A stretch of 64,000 nt of DNA from positions 26,204-90,203 of the forward strand of contig CAISOB010000074.1 in assembly GCA_903886975.1 (NCBI GenBank), given 5' to 3'. This DNA is from an uncultured beta proteobacterium (lineage in GTDB: Bacteria; Pseudomonadota; Gammaproteobacteria; Burkholderiales; Rhodocyclaceae). Below the pieces are notes generated by a model. The model made no database searches, was not told where the DNA came from, and saw only the letters and a program-made list of their open reading frames with translations. The first letter of the stretch is position 1. Each line of letters begins with the position of its first letter. The position numbers were made by a program, and so were the translations under genes. Positions 29,208 through 39,391 of this stretch are shown one piece after another.

Positions 29208-31613
29208 TCAACTCGATTGCTTGATCGCCAGTAGCGCCTGATTGCGCAGCGTGCGCAGCAGCGACAATTCCTTCTCCGAAATCACGATTTCGCCGGCGCG
29301 TTCGCAGTCGGCATAAATCATCGCAACCGGATTCGTCTTGATGCACAGCGGAAAGATGAGGAAGGTGCCGGCGTTGACCCCCTTGCGGAACCATGCCGGG
29401 ATGCGCGGTGCGATCTTGGCCTCGTTGGTATCGCTGATCAGGATATCGACGCCCTTGGACAGGGCGGCATGGAATATATCGGGCGTGAATAGCAGCGGAA
29501 AATTGAAGCGCCGCGTGATTTCAACCGCGTCCGGCCCGAAGCCGAAACGCCCGAGCATCGAATTGTTGCCGGCGTCGCGCACGCACAGGATGACGCGCTT
29601 GAAACCCTTGGCGCGGTACATTGTTTCAAGGATGATGCGCAGCACATCATTGAGTTTGAAATCTTCGACCAGGGTATTGCTGATGTCCTGAATTCCGGCC
29701 ATCAGGATGACTTCGGAGTTGCCGACTTCGCTGCTTGCCTCCGTTTCGCCCTCGCCAACCGGACTGCCTGGAGCCCCGGCCGGAACGACATCGGAAAGCA
29801 CGGCATCGGCGCCATCACCATCATCGGCTCGCTGCGCCTGCGCAGATGCCGCCGTGCTTGGCCTGTCGCTCCACGACTTGATCAGCCGGCCTAAGTTCGA
29901 CTGCTTGAGGTTGATGCCGATGATCTTGGCGAATTGCGCAATCTTGTGAAACGATTGCTCCATCGTCTCGCGCAAAACCTGCTCGCTGAGCGCAATATTC
30001 TCGCCAAAGCGTTCCTTGAGCTTGCGTATTTCCTTCGCCCTTTGCTCGGGCGCGACCTCCGCAATCATCGCGCACAGCGCATTGGAAAACGCCGCCAGGA
30101 CACGCATGCGTTCCTCGACGGTATTGGCCTTGCGCACATTGCCCGGCGGCAGCTTGCGCATGCTGTTGACGATGAGGCTGGGGAAGCCCCAGCTGCGCGC
30201 GATGCCGATGCCGAGGTCCTCGAAGGAAATGCCGAGCACCTGCATCGCCGCAGCTTCCTCGGTGCACGGTTTCTGCTCGATCAGGCGCTTGATTTTTTCG
30301 TTTTCTTCGGGGAAATAATACTGGCTGAGCAGACGCCCGAGGTTGTGGAACATCGCGCAGATGAACACCTGCTCGATTTCGCGCGACGAGGACCTTTCGG
30401 CAATGTCCTTGGCCAGCGTTCCGGCCAGGTAGGCGTGCAGGAATTCCTCCTTGAGATGGCTCGCATTGCCCTTGTTCTGCAGGTGCTCGAAGATCATCAC
30501 CGTAATCGCGATGTTGCGCACGGAGTCGAAGCCGAGCACCAGCACGGCGCGTGAAATCGTGCTGATATTGCCGCCGCCTGCCTGCCGGTAATGCACCGAA
30601 TTGACGAGGCGCAGGATCTTGTTGGTCAGCGAGAAATCCTTGAGGATCGAATTGGACAGGTTGGCGACGCTTTCCTTGTCGGAACCGGTGATCTTGTTGA
30701 TCGTGCTGACCGATTCCGACAAGGCCGGAAAATCGCTCTGGTGCCGCATGCGGCGCAACAGAAAATCGATGGTGCTTTGTTTGGCATCGGCGGAACCGAC
30801 GGGATCGGCCGGCTCAAGATAGCTATCGAGCGCCTCACGCATACTGACGATGCTCGCGAAACGCTGCTCGGGATTGCGCGCGAGGGCCTTGTAGAGGATG
30901 CTGGCCAGTTGATCGTCGATGGCGCCGGCGGCCGATTTCGGCAAGGCGATATCTTCGTTGCAGATGCGGTTCATGACTTCAAGGAAGTTATTTCCGCTAA
31001 TCGCCCTTTTTCCGGTCAGCATTTCGTAAAACACCAGGCCCGCCGAAAAGACGTCGCTGCGTTCGCCGCTTTGCCGCTGCCCGATATATTCAGGCGCCAT
31101 ATACACCGGCGAACCCATGAACGCTTCGCCGTCATTTGACTGCGACTCGCCACGCGCGGCGATGCCGAAATCCATGACGCGCGGTGTTCCGTCCGCATCG
31201 ATCAGGATATTGCTCGGCTTTAGATCGCGGTGGATGATGCCCGCGGCATGAGCGTGGGCAATCGCGTCGAGCACCGGGTGCACGATGGCGATCGCTTGCA
31301 CTGGCGACAGCTGGCCGTTGGTTTTCAGGTAATCGCTGAGGTTCTGACCTGGGACAAACTCGAAAACGAGATAGATGTCGCCACCCTCTTCACCAGCCTC
31401 GAATATCGGGACGATATTCGGATGGCGCAACTGGCTGACCATCCGCGCTTCGGAAAGCAGCTGCTGATTTTTCAGTGCATCGGCGCGCGCAAAGTGCAGG
31501 GTCTTGATCGCCACCTCGCGTTGCAGATGCGGATCGCGCGCGAGATAAACGACGCTCTGGGCGCCTCGGCCCAATTCGCGGATGATCTCGAAGCGGCCAA
31601 TCTGCTCGTTCAT
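29208..31613 (-). CDS. Serine/threonine protein kinase with HDOD and GAF-like domains
   Basis: GRGAQSVVYLA, VAIK, IIHRDLKPSN, DFG; then HDOD (SILKDFSLTNKILRLVNSVHYRQ...AMFHNLGRLL); C-terminal GAF-like region. Confidence 0.9.
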   Translation of the reverse strand: MNEQIGRFEIIRELGRGAQSVVYLARDPHLQREVAIKTLHFARADALKNQQLLSEARMVSQLRHPNIVPIFEAGEEGGDIYLVFEFVPGQNLSDYLKTNGQLSPVQAIAIVHPVLDAIAHAHAAGIIHRDLKPSNILIDADGTPRVMDFGIAARGESQSNDGEAFMGSPVYMAPEYIGQRQSGERSDVFSAGLVFYEMLTGKRAISGNNFLEVMNRICNEDIALPKSAAGAIDDQLASILYKALARNPEQRFASIVSMREALDSYLEPADPVGSADAKQSTIDFLLRRMRHQSDFPALSESVSTINKITGSDKESVANLSNSILKDFSLTNKILRLVNSVHYRQAGGGNISTISRAVLVLGFDSVRNIAITVMIFEHLQNKGNASHLKEEFLHAYLAGTLAKDIAERSSSREIEQVFICAMFHNLGRLLSQYYFPEENEKIKRLIEQKPCTEEAAAMQVLGISFEDLGIGIARSWGFPSLIVNSMRKLPPGNVRKANTVEERMRVLAAFSNALCAMIAEVAPEQRAKEIRKLKERFGENIALSEQVLRETMEQSFHKIAQFAKIIGINLKQSNLGRLIKSWSDRPSTAASAQAQRADDGDGADAVLSDVVPAGAPGSPVGEGETEASSEVGNSEVILMAGIQDISNTLVEDFKLNDVLRIILETMYRAKGFKRVILCVRDAGNNSMLGRFGFGPDAVEITRRFNFPLLFTPDIFHAALSKGVDILISDTNEAKIAPRIPAWFRKGVNAGTFLIFPLCIKTNPVAMIYADCERAGEIVISEKELSLLRTLRNQALLAIKQSS

Positions 31614-31670
31614 TGCGCTCGTCCCTCCGATTCCGTCCTTATTTTACCGCAATGCCGATTGCATATTGCA

Positions 31671-32093
31671 CTAGCTCACTTGCTGCACATAGATAAGTCG
31701 TGGCACATCCTCGATGTTGCCACAAATAAAGGCCAGTTGAGAAAACTCCGCGGCCAACTCGCGCACCGCCTCTTCCCTCACGTGCAGCAGGAGAAACCCG
31801 GGCTCGGCCGGCCAGGCACCGTTGCCGGCAAGACTGCAGGCCGGCACGAAGGACAACGCGAGTTCCTCCAGGCGTTCGCGCAAACGTTGCTGGCGTTGCG
31901 CGTTCCCGCCATCGTCGCGGACAGCGCCCGGATTGCACGCGGTCAGCACGCCCCAGCATGAGATATTCCGGCGGCGCAAGAACGCCGCGAACGCGCTGTT
32001 GGCGACCCCGATGCGCAGATCGAAAGCCCCGTCGGCAGTGTGCACGCGATAGGTCGTCGCCCGGAAAGCGGCGTCGAGGGTTTGCGCGTTCAT
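31671..32093 (-). CDS. DUF3293-like protein
   Basis: TYRV...LRIG...WGVLTACNPGA...N..RQQRLRERL...EPGFLLL pattern. Confidence 0.65.
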   Translation of the reverse strand: MNAQTLDAAFRATTYRVHTADGAFDLRIGVANSAFAAFLRRRNISCWGVLTACNPGAVRDDGGNAQRQQRLRERLEELALSFVPACSLAGNGAWPAEPGFLLLHVREEAVRELAAEFSQLAFICGNIEDVPRLIYVQQVS

Positions 32094-33430
32094 GCCTCGT
32101 CGGCGGCCGGCTCAATCTCCTCGAGATCGCCGAGTCTGGCCTGCGCCTCGACGACCGGCAAGGTCTCGACACCCTGCAGCTTGCGCTCGATCTGGCGGGT
32201 GCGCACGCCGGCCGATTCGATGCTGCGCGTCGCCTGCTCGAGTTTCTTGCGCGTTGCTTCGAGGACTTCGCCGAATTTTCCGAACTCGGTCTTGATCGCT
32301 CCGAGCACGCGCCAGACTTCCGAAGAGCGTTTCTCGATGGCCAGCGTGCGGAAGCCCATTTGCAGGCTGTTGAGCAGGGCGGCGAGCGTCGTCGGGCCGG
32401 CGATGCTGACGCGAAAATCGCGCTGCAGGCCATCGGCCAGACCGGCGCGGCGCAAGGCTTCGGCATAAAGGCCTTCGGTCGGCAAATAGAGTATGGCGAA
32501 ATCGGTGGTATACGGCGGCTCCACATACTTGTCGCGAATCTTCTTCGCTTCCTCGCGCAGACGCATCTCGAGCGCCCGCGACGCCGCTTCGACGGCAACC
32601 GGATCGGCCCGCTCCTGCGCTTCGACCAGGCGTTGATAATCTTCCATCGGGAATTTCGCGTCGATCGGCAGCCATACCGGACGCGCGTCGTCCTCGCCCA
32701 TCTCGCGCCCCGGCAGGCGAATGGCAAATTCGACGCGCTCGTTGCCCTTCGACCGGGTAATGACATTCTTCTCGTACTGCTCGGCGGTCAGCACCTGATC
32801 GAGCAGGGCCTCGAGCTGCACTTCGCCCCAGGTACCGCGCGTCTTGACGTTGGTCAGCACCTTCTTCAGATCGCCGACTCCCGCGGCCAGGCTCTGCATT
32901 TCGCCGAGGCCCTTATGCACGAGTTCCAGGCGTTCACTGACCAGTTTGAACGACTCGCCGAGGCGTTGTTCGAGCGTCGCGTGCAGTTTCTCGTCTACCG
33001 TCTTGCGCATCTCTTCGAGCTTGCTCGCATTATCGGCCTGCATGGCGGCCAGCCGCGCCTCGAGCGCGAGGCGCAGTTGTTCGAAGCGTTGCTCGTTGCT
33101 CTGCGTCAGCCGCGTCAGCTGCAGCGCGAAGGATTCGAGCTGCTGCGCCTGCAGGGCGCCGAGTTGCCCGATTTGCGCCGCCAGCGTCTGCGCCAGGCGG
33201 TCGAGGGACTGTCCTTGCTCCTCGCGATTGCCGCGTGCGGCGGTATCGGCCTCCTGGCGCCCGCGTGCCAGCTCCTGGCGCAACTCGCGCTCGACGCGCT
33301 CAAGGCCGCTCTCGAGCGCGCGAAAGTGCGGTTCGAGGGCATCCTTTTGGCGCGCCGCGCGCTGCAACAACTGCAACAGGAGGATCGCGACGGCGATCGC
33401 CAGGAGCGCGTACAACAACAAGTCAGTCAT
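32090..33430 (-). CDS. rmuC: DNA recombination protein RmuC
   Basis: N-terminal TM, coiled coil, GTWGEVQLEALLDQVLTAEQYEKN, LPIDAKFPMEDYQRL, FAILYLPTEGLYAEALR. Confidence 0.95.
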   Translation of the reverse strand: MTDLLLYALLAIAVAILLLQLLQRAARQKDALEPHFRALESGLERVERELRQELARGRQEADTAARGNREEQGQSLDRLAQTLAAQIGQLGALQAQQLESFALQLTRLTQSNEQRFEQLRLALEARLAAMQADNASKLEEMRKTVDEKLHATLEQRLGESFKLVSERLELVHKGLGEMQSLAAGVGDLKKVLTNVKTRGTWGEVQLEALLDQVLTAEQYEKNVITRSKGNERVEFAIRLPGREMGEDDARPVWLPIDAKFPMEDYQRLVEAQERADPVAVEAASRALEMRLREEAKKIRDKYVEPPYTTDFAILYLPTEGLYAEALRRAGLADGLQRDFRVSIAGPTTLAALLNSLQMGFRTLAIEKRSSEVWRVLGAIKTEFGKFGEVLEATRKKLEQATRSIESAGVRTRQIERKLQGVETLPVVEAQARLGDLEEIEPAADEA

Positions 33431-33458
33431 AAGTTCTTTCAGAATTAGCGGCCGCGGA

Positions 33459-36400
33459 TCACTTCAGCGAAAAATCGACACGGCTGCTCTTGCCCTTGGC
33501 GTCGTTCTCCGGCTTGCCTTCCATCGCCTCGACCTTGCTCGGCAAGAGGAAGATACGTTCGGCTTCGACCGCGTGCGCGAGCAGCCAGTCGCGTACGACA
33601 CGCGCGCGGCGATCGCCGAGCCCGCGCAGGTCGTCGTCGTCAATCGTCGTGTTGGTCATGATCAGCTTCTCCATTTCCGCTACCGGAAGCGACTTGGCCA
33701 GGCCGACAATATTGCGCGGCTTGGGAAACTTTTCGGCAGCGTAGACGCGCTCGAGCAAAGCCGGATATTCGGCGGCACTGACTTCGATGGCCTCGCCCGC
33801 ACTTCGCTCCACACCGTTTTTCGTCAGCTGGTCACGCTTTTGCGCCCGCACCTTGCGCTCTATGCTGACCTGCTTCAGGGCTTCGCGATCGCGCTCGCTG
33901 TCTACGTGGCCTTCGATCTCGAGCTTGAGCGCCGGTCGATCGTCAAGGGCTTTGGCGAGGTTTTCAAGACTTTTCTCGGCCGCGGCGCTGAACGCTGTGC
34001 GACCGTAATCGAATTCAATCGCCGACATGTCGCCGCCGCCACCGCCGAAGAGCGATCCGAGCAAAGCAAAAGGCGCGCTGACGGCTTTGACGAATAGATT
34101 GCCGATCACTTTGAGAATCAAACCGCCGACGCTGAATTGCGGGTCGTCGAGCGACCCTGAAATCGGCAGATTGATGTCGATCTCGCCGCGCCGGTTCTTC
34201 AGCAAAGCGAGTGCCAGATTGACTGGCAGCTTGGTCGCGTCCGGACTCTCGACCGGTTCGCCGAAGGTCAGCTGGTCAAGAAAGATGCGGTTCTCGGCAG
34301 TGAGCAGCCTGTTCTCGATCTTGTATTTTACGAACAGCGAGAGCTTACCTTTCTCGATCGCGTAGCCGGCGTACTTACCCGAATAAGGCGAGAAGGGGCT
34401 CATGTCGAGCCCTTTGACATCGGCTTGCAGATCGAGATAGGGCTGCTGCGAAAACGGGTTGACCCGCGCCGTAAGAGTGAGCGGCGCGACGTCGTCGTAG
34501 CTGCCGCGCAACTCGACGTCGGCGATGCTGCCTTCCACCGTAGACAAGCCACTGACTCGGCCACCGATTTGTCGCAAGCGTGCCGAATAGTTCGGCTTGA
34601 TGAAGTTGTCGGTGAAATTGACCGATCCGGCCTGCAAAGTCACCCGATCGACGCGAATCGGAAATGGCGGCGGCTTGGCCGCAGCGACCGGCGCGACGGC
34701 TTTGCCCGCACCGGCTGCGGCCGGCTTGACCGGCTCAGCCGCAGCGGGCGTGGATGCTTTCGAGGTTTCGTGATGCACCATCTGCAGCAGGTTGAGTTTG
34801 CCTTCGGGGTTGATGATCGCGCGTGCAAAGAAATCGCTCAGCGCGACCTCGCCTACCGCCAGCGAATCCTCGTTCAAGCGCAGATCGACTTGACCGAAGT
34901 GCAGCGACTTCCAGCGCAGGAAGTCGGCGTCATTGAATTTTTCGACCGCCGCGAAATCGCCAATTGTCGCCGCGCCCTTGAACCGGCCTGCCAGGCCGGG
35001 CGGCGCTAGCGAACTGCCGCCCTTGCCCGAACGGATCTCGAGATCGCCGCCGAGCGCCAGTTGGCCGCGCGTCACCGCGATATTGAGTCGACCGGCGAAG
35101 TATGGCTGCAGCGGCAGTAATTCGATGCCCTTCAAGTCAAACTTGATGTCGGCTTCGAGCGGAACCAGTTTGACGCTGCCGGCAAACTCGCAGCGGCCCT
35201 TGTCATTGAACTGAAAACGCGTGGCAAGCTTGGTGGTTTGACCGGGGTCGGTCGAGATATTGTCGATTTCGGCGTTGAAATCGCTGACCACTTGCGTCGC
35301 CGGCGGCGAGACCGCGTTGTCTTCGAAACGCACGCCGATATCCGTGCCGCGGTACTTTGCGACGACCACTTTCCATGCCGGACCTTCGGCCTTCCCGGCC
35401 GCCTGGGTGAACCGCAAGGTCGGCGGCCTGAGCGACTCGATGCTGCCATCCGCACCGCGCCGGATCAGCATGCGCGTGCCGCGTACCGCCAGTTCGTCGA
35501 TCGACACTTCGCGCCGGGCAAGGTTGGCGCGGCCGCCCTTGATCGCGAACGATTCGACCTTCATCCATTCCTGCGCATCGACCCGCCAGGAAAGGTCAAA
35601 GGCGGCGTCTTTGGCGCCCTTGCTGTCAAGATTCCTTAGCTGCAGCGTAAAGTCCTCGACGTTTCCCTGCATCGGCTTACCGCGCGACTCGTCGACCCAG
35701 CGCAGCGCGCCGGCAACGACCTTGGCTTCGCCGATAGACCATTCGATGGGGGGACCTGCGGCCGAGGCTACCGGCGCCGCCGCATCGCCGAGCACCTTGG
35801 CGAGCAAGTCCTGCCAGTTGAGACCGCCGTCTTTACCGATCCGGGCGCGAATTTCCGGCGTGTCGACGACAACGTGGTCGACGACAAGCTTGCTCGTCAA
35901 AAGATCGCTCGCGCCAAGCACCAGATCGAGGCGCTTGACCGACACCAGCGGCGCGCCCGAAGACTCATTGACCAGCAAGCCGGTCAAGGTCGTCTGGCCT
36001 GAAACACTGAGCAGTGGCGGCTTGTTCGCTTCCTGGTGGAAGACGACTTTCAGGTCGCCGTCGAGCGCGCCCGATACCACCTTGATCGGTAGCTGCAAAG
36101 GAATGTATTCGTGGTATTTCGCCAGCTGCACCGCGTCGAGATTGATCGCGAGTTCGCTTTCGTGCGACTCGGAAAAAGGCTTGCTGCGGCCCTTGACGGC
36201 AAGTGGCGCGCCGTCGATGCGCGCCGCAAACGCCGGCTCGATGAAGGTTTCCGTCGCATGCCCCATATTTGAAATAAAGGGCAAACCCAGGCTGATATCA
36301 TCGACGACATGTTTGCCTCCCGCCGGGCGGTCATCGAAGGCGATCGTGCCGCCCGTCAGTTGAATATTGTTGACTGAAAAAAGCGGCGTCGGGTCGTTGC

Positions 36401-36836
36401 TTTTCGGCTTGGCCACGAACTCATCGACGAGGTCGGAGAAGTTGTAGCGCCTATCCGGAAAGCGCACCAGACTGATTTTCGGATTGACCAGTCTAACCTC
36501 GCTGAACACCGGCCCGCCTTGGAACAGTGACGTGGACTCGAGGTTCAGATAGAGGCTGTCGAAACTGACGAATTCCTGGCTGCCATCGCGCTCGGCAATG
36601 GCCAGACCGTCGACCGTCACCGACAGGGCGTAGGGATTGATGCTGACGCTCTTGATCGTCACCGGCCGGTGCAGGATCGCGGCAAGTTTTTCGACCAGTA
36701 GCGATTTGACCAGTGGCGGCGCAGCGAAGAAACCCAGCACGCCGACCAGCAAAAAAGCCGCCAGTGTGACCAATACATACTGTCTTGTCTTGCGGTGATG
36801 CCATGCGGTAAGAATTTTCTCTTTATCGATCGCCAT
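33459..36836 (-). CDS. DUF748/AsmA-like envelope protein with C-terminal OmpA-like domain
   Basis: 1125 aa, N-terminal TM, repeated AsmA-type beta segments, OmpA-like end (KLEIEGHVDSERDREALKQVSIERKVRAQKRDQLTKNGV...LGDRRARVVRDWLL). Confidence 0.85.
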   Translation of the reverse strand: MAIDKEKILTAWHHRKTRQYVLVTLAAFLLVGVLGFFAAPPLVKSLLVEKLAAILHRPVTIKSVSINPYALSVTVDGLAIAERDGSQEFVSFDSLYLNLESTSLFQGGPVFSEVRLVNPKISLVRFPDRRYNFSDLVDEFVAKPKSNDPTPLFSVNNIQLTGGTIAFDDRPAGGKHVVDDISLGLPFISNMGHATETFIEPAFAARIDGAPLAVKGRSKPFSESHESELAINLDAVQLAKYHEYIPLQLPIKVVSGALDGDLKVVFHQEANKPPLLSVSGQTTLTGLLVNESSGAPLVSVKRLDLVLGASDLLTSKLVVDHVVVDTPEIRARIGKDGGLNWQDLLAKVLGDAAAPVASAAGPPIEWSIGEAKVVAGALRWVDESRGKPMQGNVEDFTLQLRNLDSKGAKDAAFDLSWRVDAQEWMKVESFAIKGGRANLARREVSIDELAVRGTRMLIRRGADGSIESLRPPTLRFTQAAGKAEGPAWKVVVAKYRGTDIGVRFEDNAVSPPATQVVSDFNAEIDNISTDPGQTTKLATRFQFNDKGRCEFAGSVKLVPLEADIKFDLKGIELLPLQPYFAGRLNIAVTRGQLALGGDLEIRSGKGGSSLAPPGLAGRFKGAATIGDFAAVEKFNDADFLRWKSLHFGQVDLRLNEDSLAVGEVALSDFFARAIINPEGKLNLLQMVHHETSKASTPAAAEPVKPAAAGAGKAVAPVAAAKPPPFPIRVDRVTLQAGSVNFTDNFIKPNYSARLRQIGGRVSGLSTVEGSIADVELRGSYDDVAPLTLTARVNPFSQQPYLDLQADVKGLDMSPFSPYSGKYAGYAIEKGKLSLFVKYKIENRLLTAENRIFLDQLTFGEPVESPDATKLPVNLALALLKNRRGEIDINLPISGSLDDPQFSVGGLILKVIGNLFVKAVSAPFALLGSLFGGGGGDMSAIEFDYGRTAFSAAAEKSLENLAKALDDRPALKLEIEGHVDSERDREALKQVSIERKVRAQKRDQLTKNGVERSAGEAIEVSAAEYPALLERVYAAEKFPKPRNIVGLAKSLPVAEMEKLIMTNTTIDDDDLRGLGDRRARVVRDWLLAHAVEAERIFLLPSKVEAMEGKPENDAKGKSSRVDFSLK

Positions 36837-36986
36837 ATCGAGCCGAATTCTTGTGCAGGAAGTGCAAATCTATCATGAACGGCCCCTCGGCAACGTGCTA
36901 TCGAAATCGGCCGGAATTGCCTCGCCACACACCTGCGCAAACAGACTAGAATAGGGCGATCCTGAAGACCAACGAGTTGGCCCGTC

Positions 36987-37397
36987 ATGCCGCTTCCCGT
37001 ACAACCCAAAGTCCTGATTGTCGACGACAACGACATGATGCGCAGCCTGCTGCGTGGTCTGCTGCGCAGCGAACACTATCAGGTGGTGGGCGAAGCGAGG
37101 AACGGCGCGCTGGCGGTCGATTTCATCGAAAAAATCAAGCCCGACATCGTCTTTCTCGACGTCATGATGCCGGAGATGGACGGACTCGAAGCGCTGCAAG
37201 TCATCAAGGCCAAGTACCCGGAAATCGTCGTCCTGATGATTACCGGCAATCCCAGCGTTGAAAATGTCCAGCAATCAATTCAGCATGGCGCCAATGGTTT
37301 CGTCGTCAAGCCTTTCAATTCCGCCAAGGTGCTCGGCGCGCTGAACCATGCGTGGGAAGCCGCAAAGGCCATCGTCGCGACGCAGGAAAACACCTAG
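36987..37397 (+). CDS. Stand-alone CheY-like response regulator
   Basis: KVLIVDDNDMMRSLLRGLL...DIVFLDVMMPEMDGLE...GANGFVVKPF. Confidence 0.93.
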   Translation: MPLPVQPKVLIVDDNDMMRSLLRGLLRSEHYQVVGEARNGALAVDFIEKIKPDIVFLDVMMPEMDGLEALQVIKAKYPEIVVLMITGNPSVENVQQSIQHGANGFVVKPFNSAKVLGALNHAWEAAKAIVATQENT

Positions 37398-38155
37398 AAG
37401 TTGTTTTTCCATTCGCGCAGCGCCGCAAACACCTCGACGGCATCATTCGCCGCGGCCACGCGGCTCTGTGCGGCAGCGACCAGTTCCGGCTCCCTGCAGC
37501 GCAAGAATGGATTCGTCGCCTTCTCCAGCGCAATCGAAAACGGCACCGTCGGTAACCCCTTGGCGCGCGCCACGGCGACTTCATCGACGCGCTGCCGTAA
37601 ACGACGGTTGCCCGGTTCGACCGACAGCGCGAAACGCAGATTGGCCTCAGTGTACTCATGGGCGCAATAGACAGCCGTATCCTCCGGCAATGCCGCAATC
37701 TGCCGCAAGGAGTCATGCATTTGTGCGGCCGTTCCCTCGAACAGCCTGCCGCAACCCGCGCCAAACAAGGTGTCACCACAAAACAGGCGACCGGAGCCAT
37801 AATAAGCGAGGTGACCGAGCGTGTGTCCGGGAACCGCGAAGACGCGGAACTCGGCTTCGAGCGAGGCCAGGCAAAACGTTTCTCCGCCGTGCAAGGGACG
37901 GGTCAGCGCCGTGATAGACTCGGACGCTGGACCGAACACTTCGGCGGGGTAATGCGCCAGCAATCCGGCGACGCCGCCCTGATGGTCCGCATGATGATGC
38001 GTTACAAGAATTGAAGAAAGCGTCAGGCCCTCGCACTCGAGAATCTCGAGCACGGGGCGTGCGTCACCCGGATCAACGACAACGGCTGATGTCCCTTTGC
38101 GCAACAGCCAGATGTAGTTATCCTTGAAAGCTGGGATTCTGATGACGTCGAACAT
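37394..38155 (-). CDS. gloB: Hydroxyacylglutathione hydrolase (glyoxalase II)
   Basis: FDVIRIPAFKDNYIWLLRKG, THHHADHQGG, AHEYTEANLRFALSVEP. Confidence 0.95.
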   Translation of the reverse strand: MFDVIRIPAFKDNYIWLLRKGTSAVVVDPGDARPVLEILECEGLTLSSILVTHHHADHQGGVAGLLAHYPAEVFGPASESITALTRPLHGGETFCLASLEAEFRVFAVPGHTLGHLAYYGSGRLFCGDTLFGAGCGRLFEGTAAQMHDSLRQIAALPEDTAVYCAHEYTEANLRFALSVEPGNRRLRQRVDEVAVARAKGLPTVPFSIALEKATNPFLRCREPELVAAAQSRVAAANDAVEVFAALREWKNNF

Positions 38156-38158
38156 TGC

Positions 38159-38908
38159 ATGATTGTGGAAGAACTGCCGCAAATGTCAATTCCCCCGAGT
38201 GACGACTGGCTCGCCACCGAGCAAGGCCGCTACATCATGGCCTGGGAACAGGACAAGGTGGACGCGCTGATCGCCGACCAGTTCGGCTACAACGCCCTGC
38301 AACTCGGCTCGCCGCAGCACCGCTTCCTGGCGAAGAACCGCATCCCGCTACGCCAGGTCGTCGGCGAATCCGGAGACGTAGACGTGTTTTGCGACCTGCG
38401 CGAGTTGCCCTTCGCGACGAACAGCGTCGATCTCGTCGTAATGCCGCATGTTCTGGAATTCCACGCGGATCGGCATCAAATCTTGCGTGAAGTCGAGCGC
38501 ATCCTGATTGCCGAGGGGCAACTGGTGATTACCGGTTTTAATCCGCTCTCCTTGTGGGGGTTGCGCCAGCGCCTGCGCATGGGCCCCGATGAATATCCGC
38601 TGAATGGCGGCTACATTTCCGTACTGCGCCTCAAGGACTGGCTGCAGCTTCTAAGCTTCGAGGTAGACCGGGGAATTTTCGGCTGCTACGCCCCGCCCTG
38701 CGCTCAGGAGCGCTGGCTCAAGCGCTGGCATTTCATGGAAGCGGCCGGCAACCGCTGGTGGAGTTATGCCGGGGGCGTTTATCTCCTGCGCGCCGTCAAG
38801 CGCGTGCGCGGCATGCGGCTGATCATGCCGCGCTGGAAGCAGCAGTCGCTGCCCGCGAAGGCGCTGACCGCGATAACGCAAAAGGAATTCGAAGACCGTG
38901 GTCAATGA
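38159..38908 (+). CDS. SAM-dependent methyltransferase (YafS-like)
   Basis: [54 protein letters not shown]; gloB-rnhA-dnaQ neighbourhood. Start may be 38183. Confidence 0.88.
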   Translation: MIVEELPQMSIPPSDDWLATEQGRYIMAWEQDKVDALIADQFGYNALQLGSPQHRFLAKNRIPLRQVVGESGDVDVFCDLRELPFATNSVDLVVMPHVLEFHADRHQILREVERILIAEGQLVITGFNPLSLWGLRQRLRMGPDEYPLNGGYISVLRLKDWLQLLSFEVDRGIFGCYAPPCAQERWLKRWHFMEAAGNRWWSYAGGVYLLRAVKRVRGMRLIMPRWKQQSLPAKALTAITQKEFEDRGQ

Positions 38909-39362
38909 TGGCAGCGTCACCATTTATGCCGACGGCGGCTGCCGCGGCAACCCGGGCCGTGGCGGCTGGGGGGTCGTCCTGCAGAGCGGCGGCGTCGAGA
39001 AGGAACTGTGGGGCGGCGAGCCGCATACCACCAACAATCGCATGGAACTCACCGCGGTCATTCGCGCGCTCGAAGCACTCAAGCGCCCGACGGCCGTGCA
39101 GGTTCACACCGATTCGCAGTACGTGCAAAAAGGCATCAGCGAATGGATACACAACTGGAAGCGCAACGGCTGGCGCACTACCGACAAGAAGCCGGTGAAG
39201 AACGCCGACCTCTGGCAAATCCTCGACGGCCTGGCTGGGCAGCACGAGATCAAGTGGCTGTGGGTCAAGGGCCACGCCGGCCACCCCGGCAATGAGCGCG
39301 CCGACCGCCTGGCCAACCGCGGCATCGACGAGTTGCCGGCGACGCCAATAAACCCTGTTTAA
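38898..39362 (+). CDS. rnhA: Ribonuclease HI
   Basis: [21 protein letters not shown]...[16 protein letters not shown]...[14 protein letters not shown]. Confidence 0.96.
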   Translation: MVNDGSVTIYADGGCRGNPGRGGWGVVLQSGGVEKELWGGEPHTTNNRMELTAVIRALEALKRPTAVQVHTDSQYVQKGISEWIHNWKRNGWRTTDKKPVKNADLWQILDGLAGQHEIKWLWVKGHAGHPGNERADRLANRGIDELPATPINPV

Positions 39363-39391
39363 TCGAGCTTCCCGGACCGGAACAATCCCGC

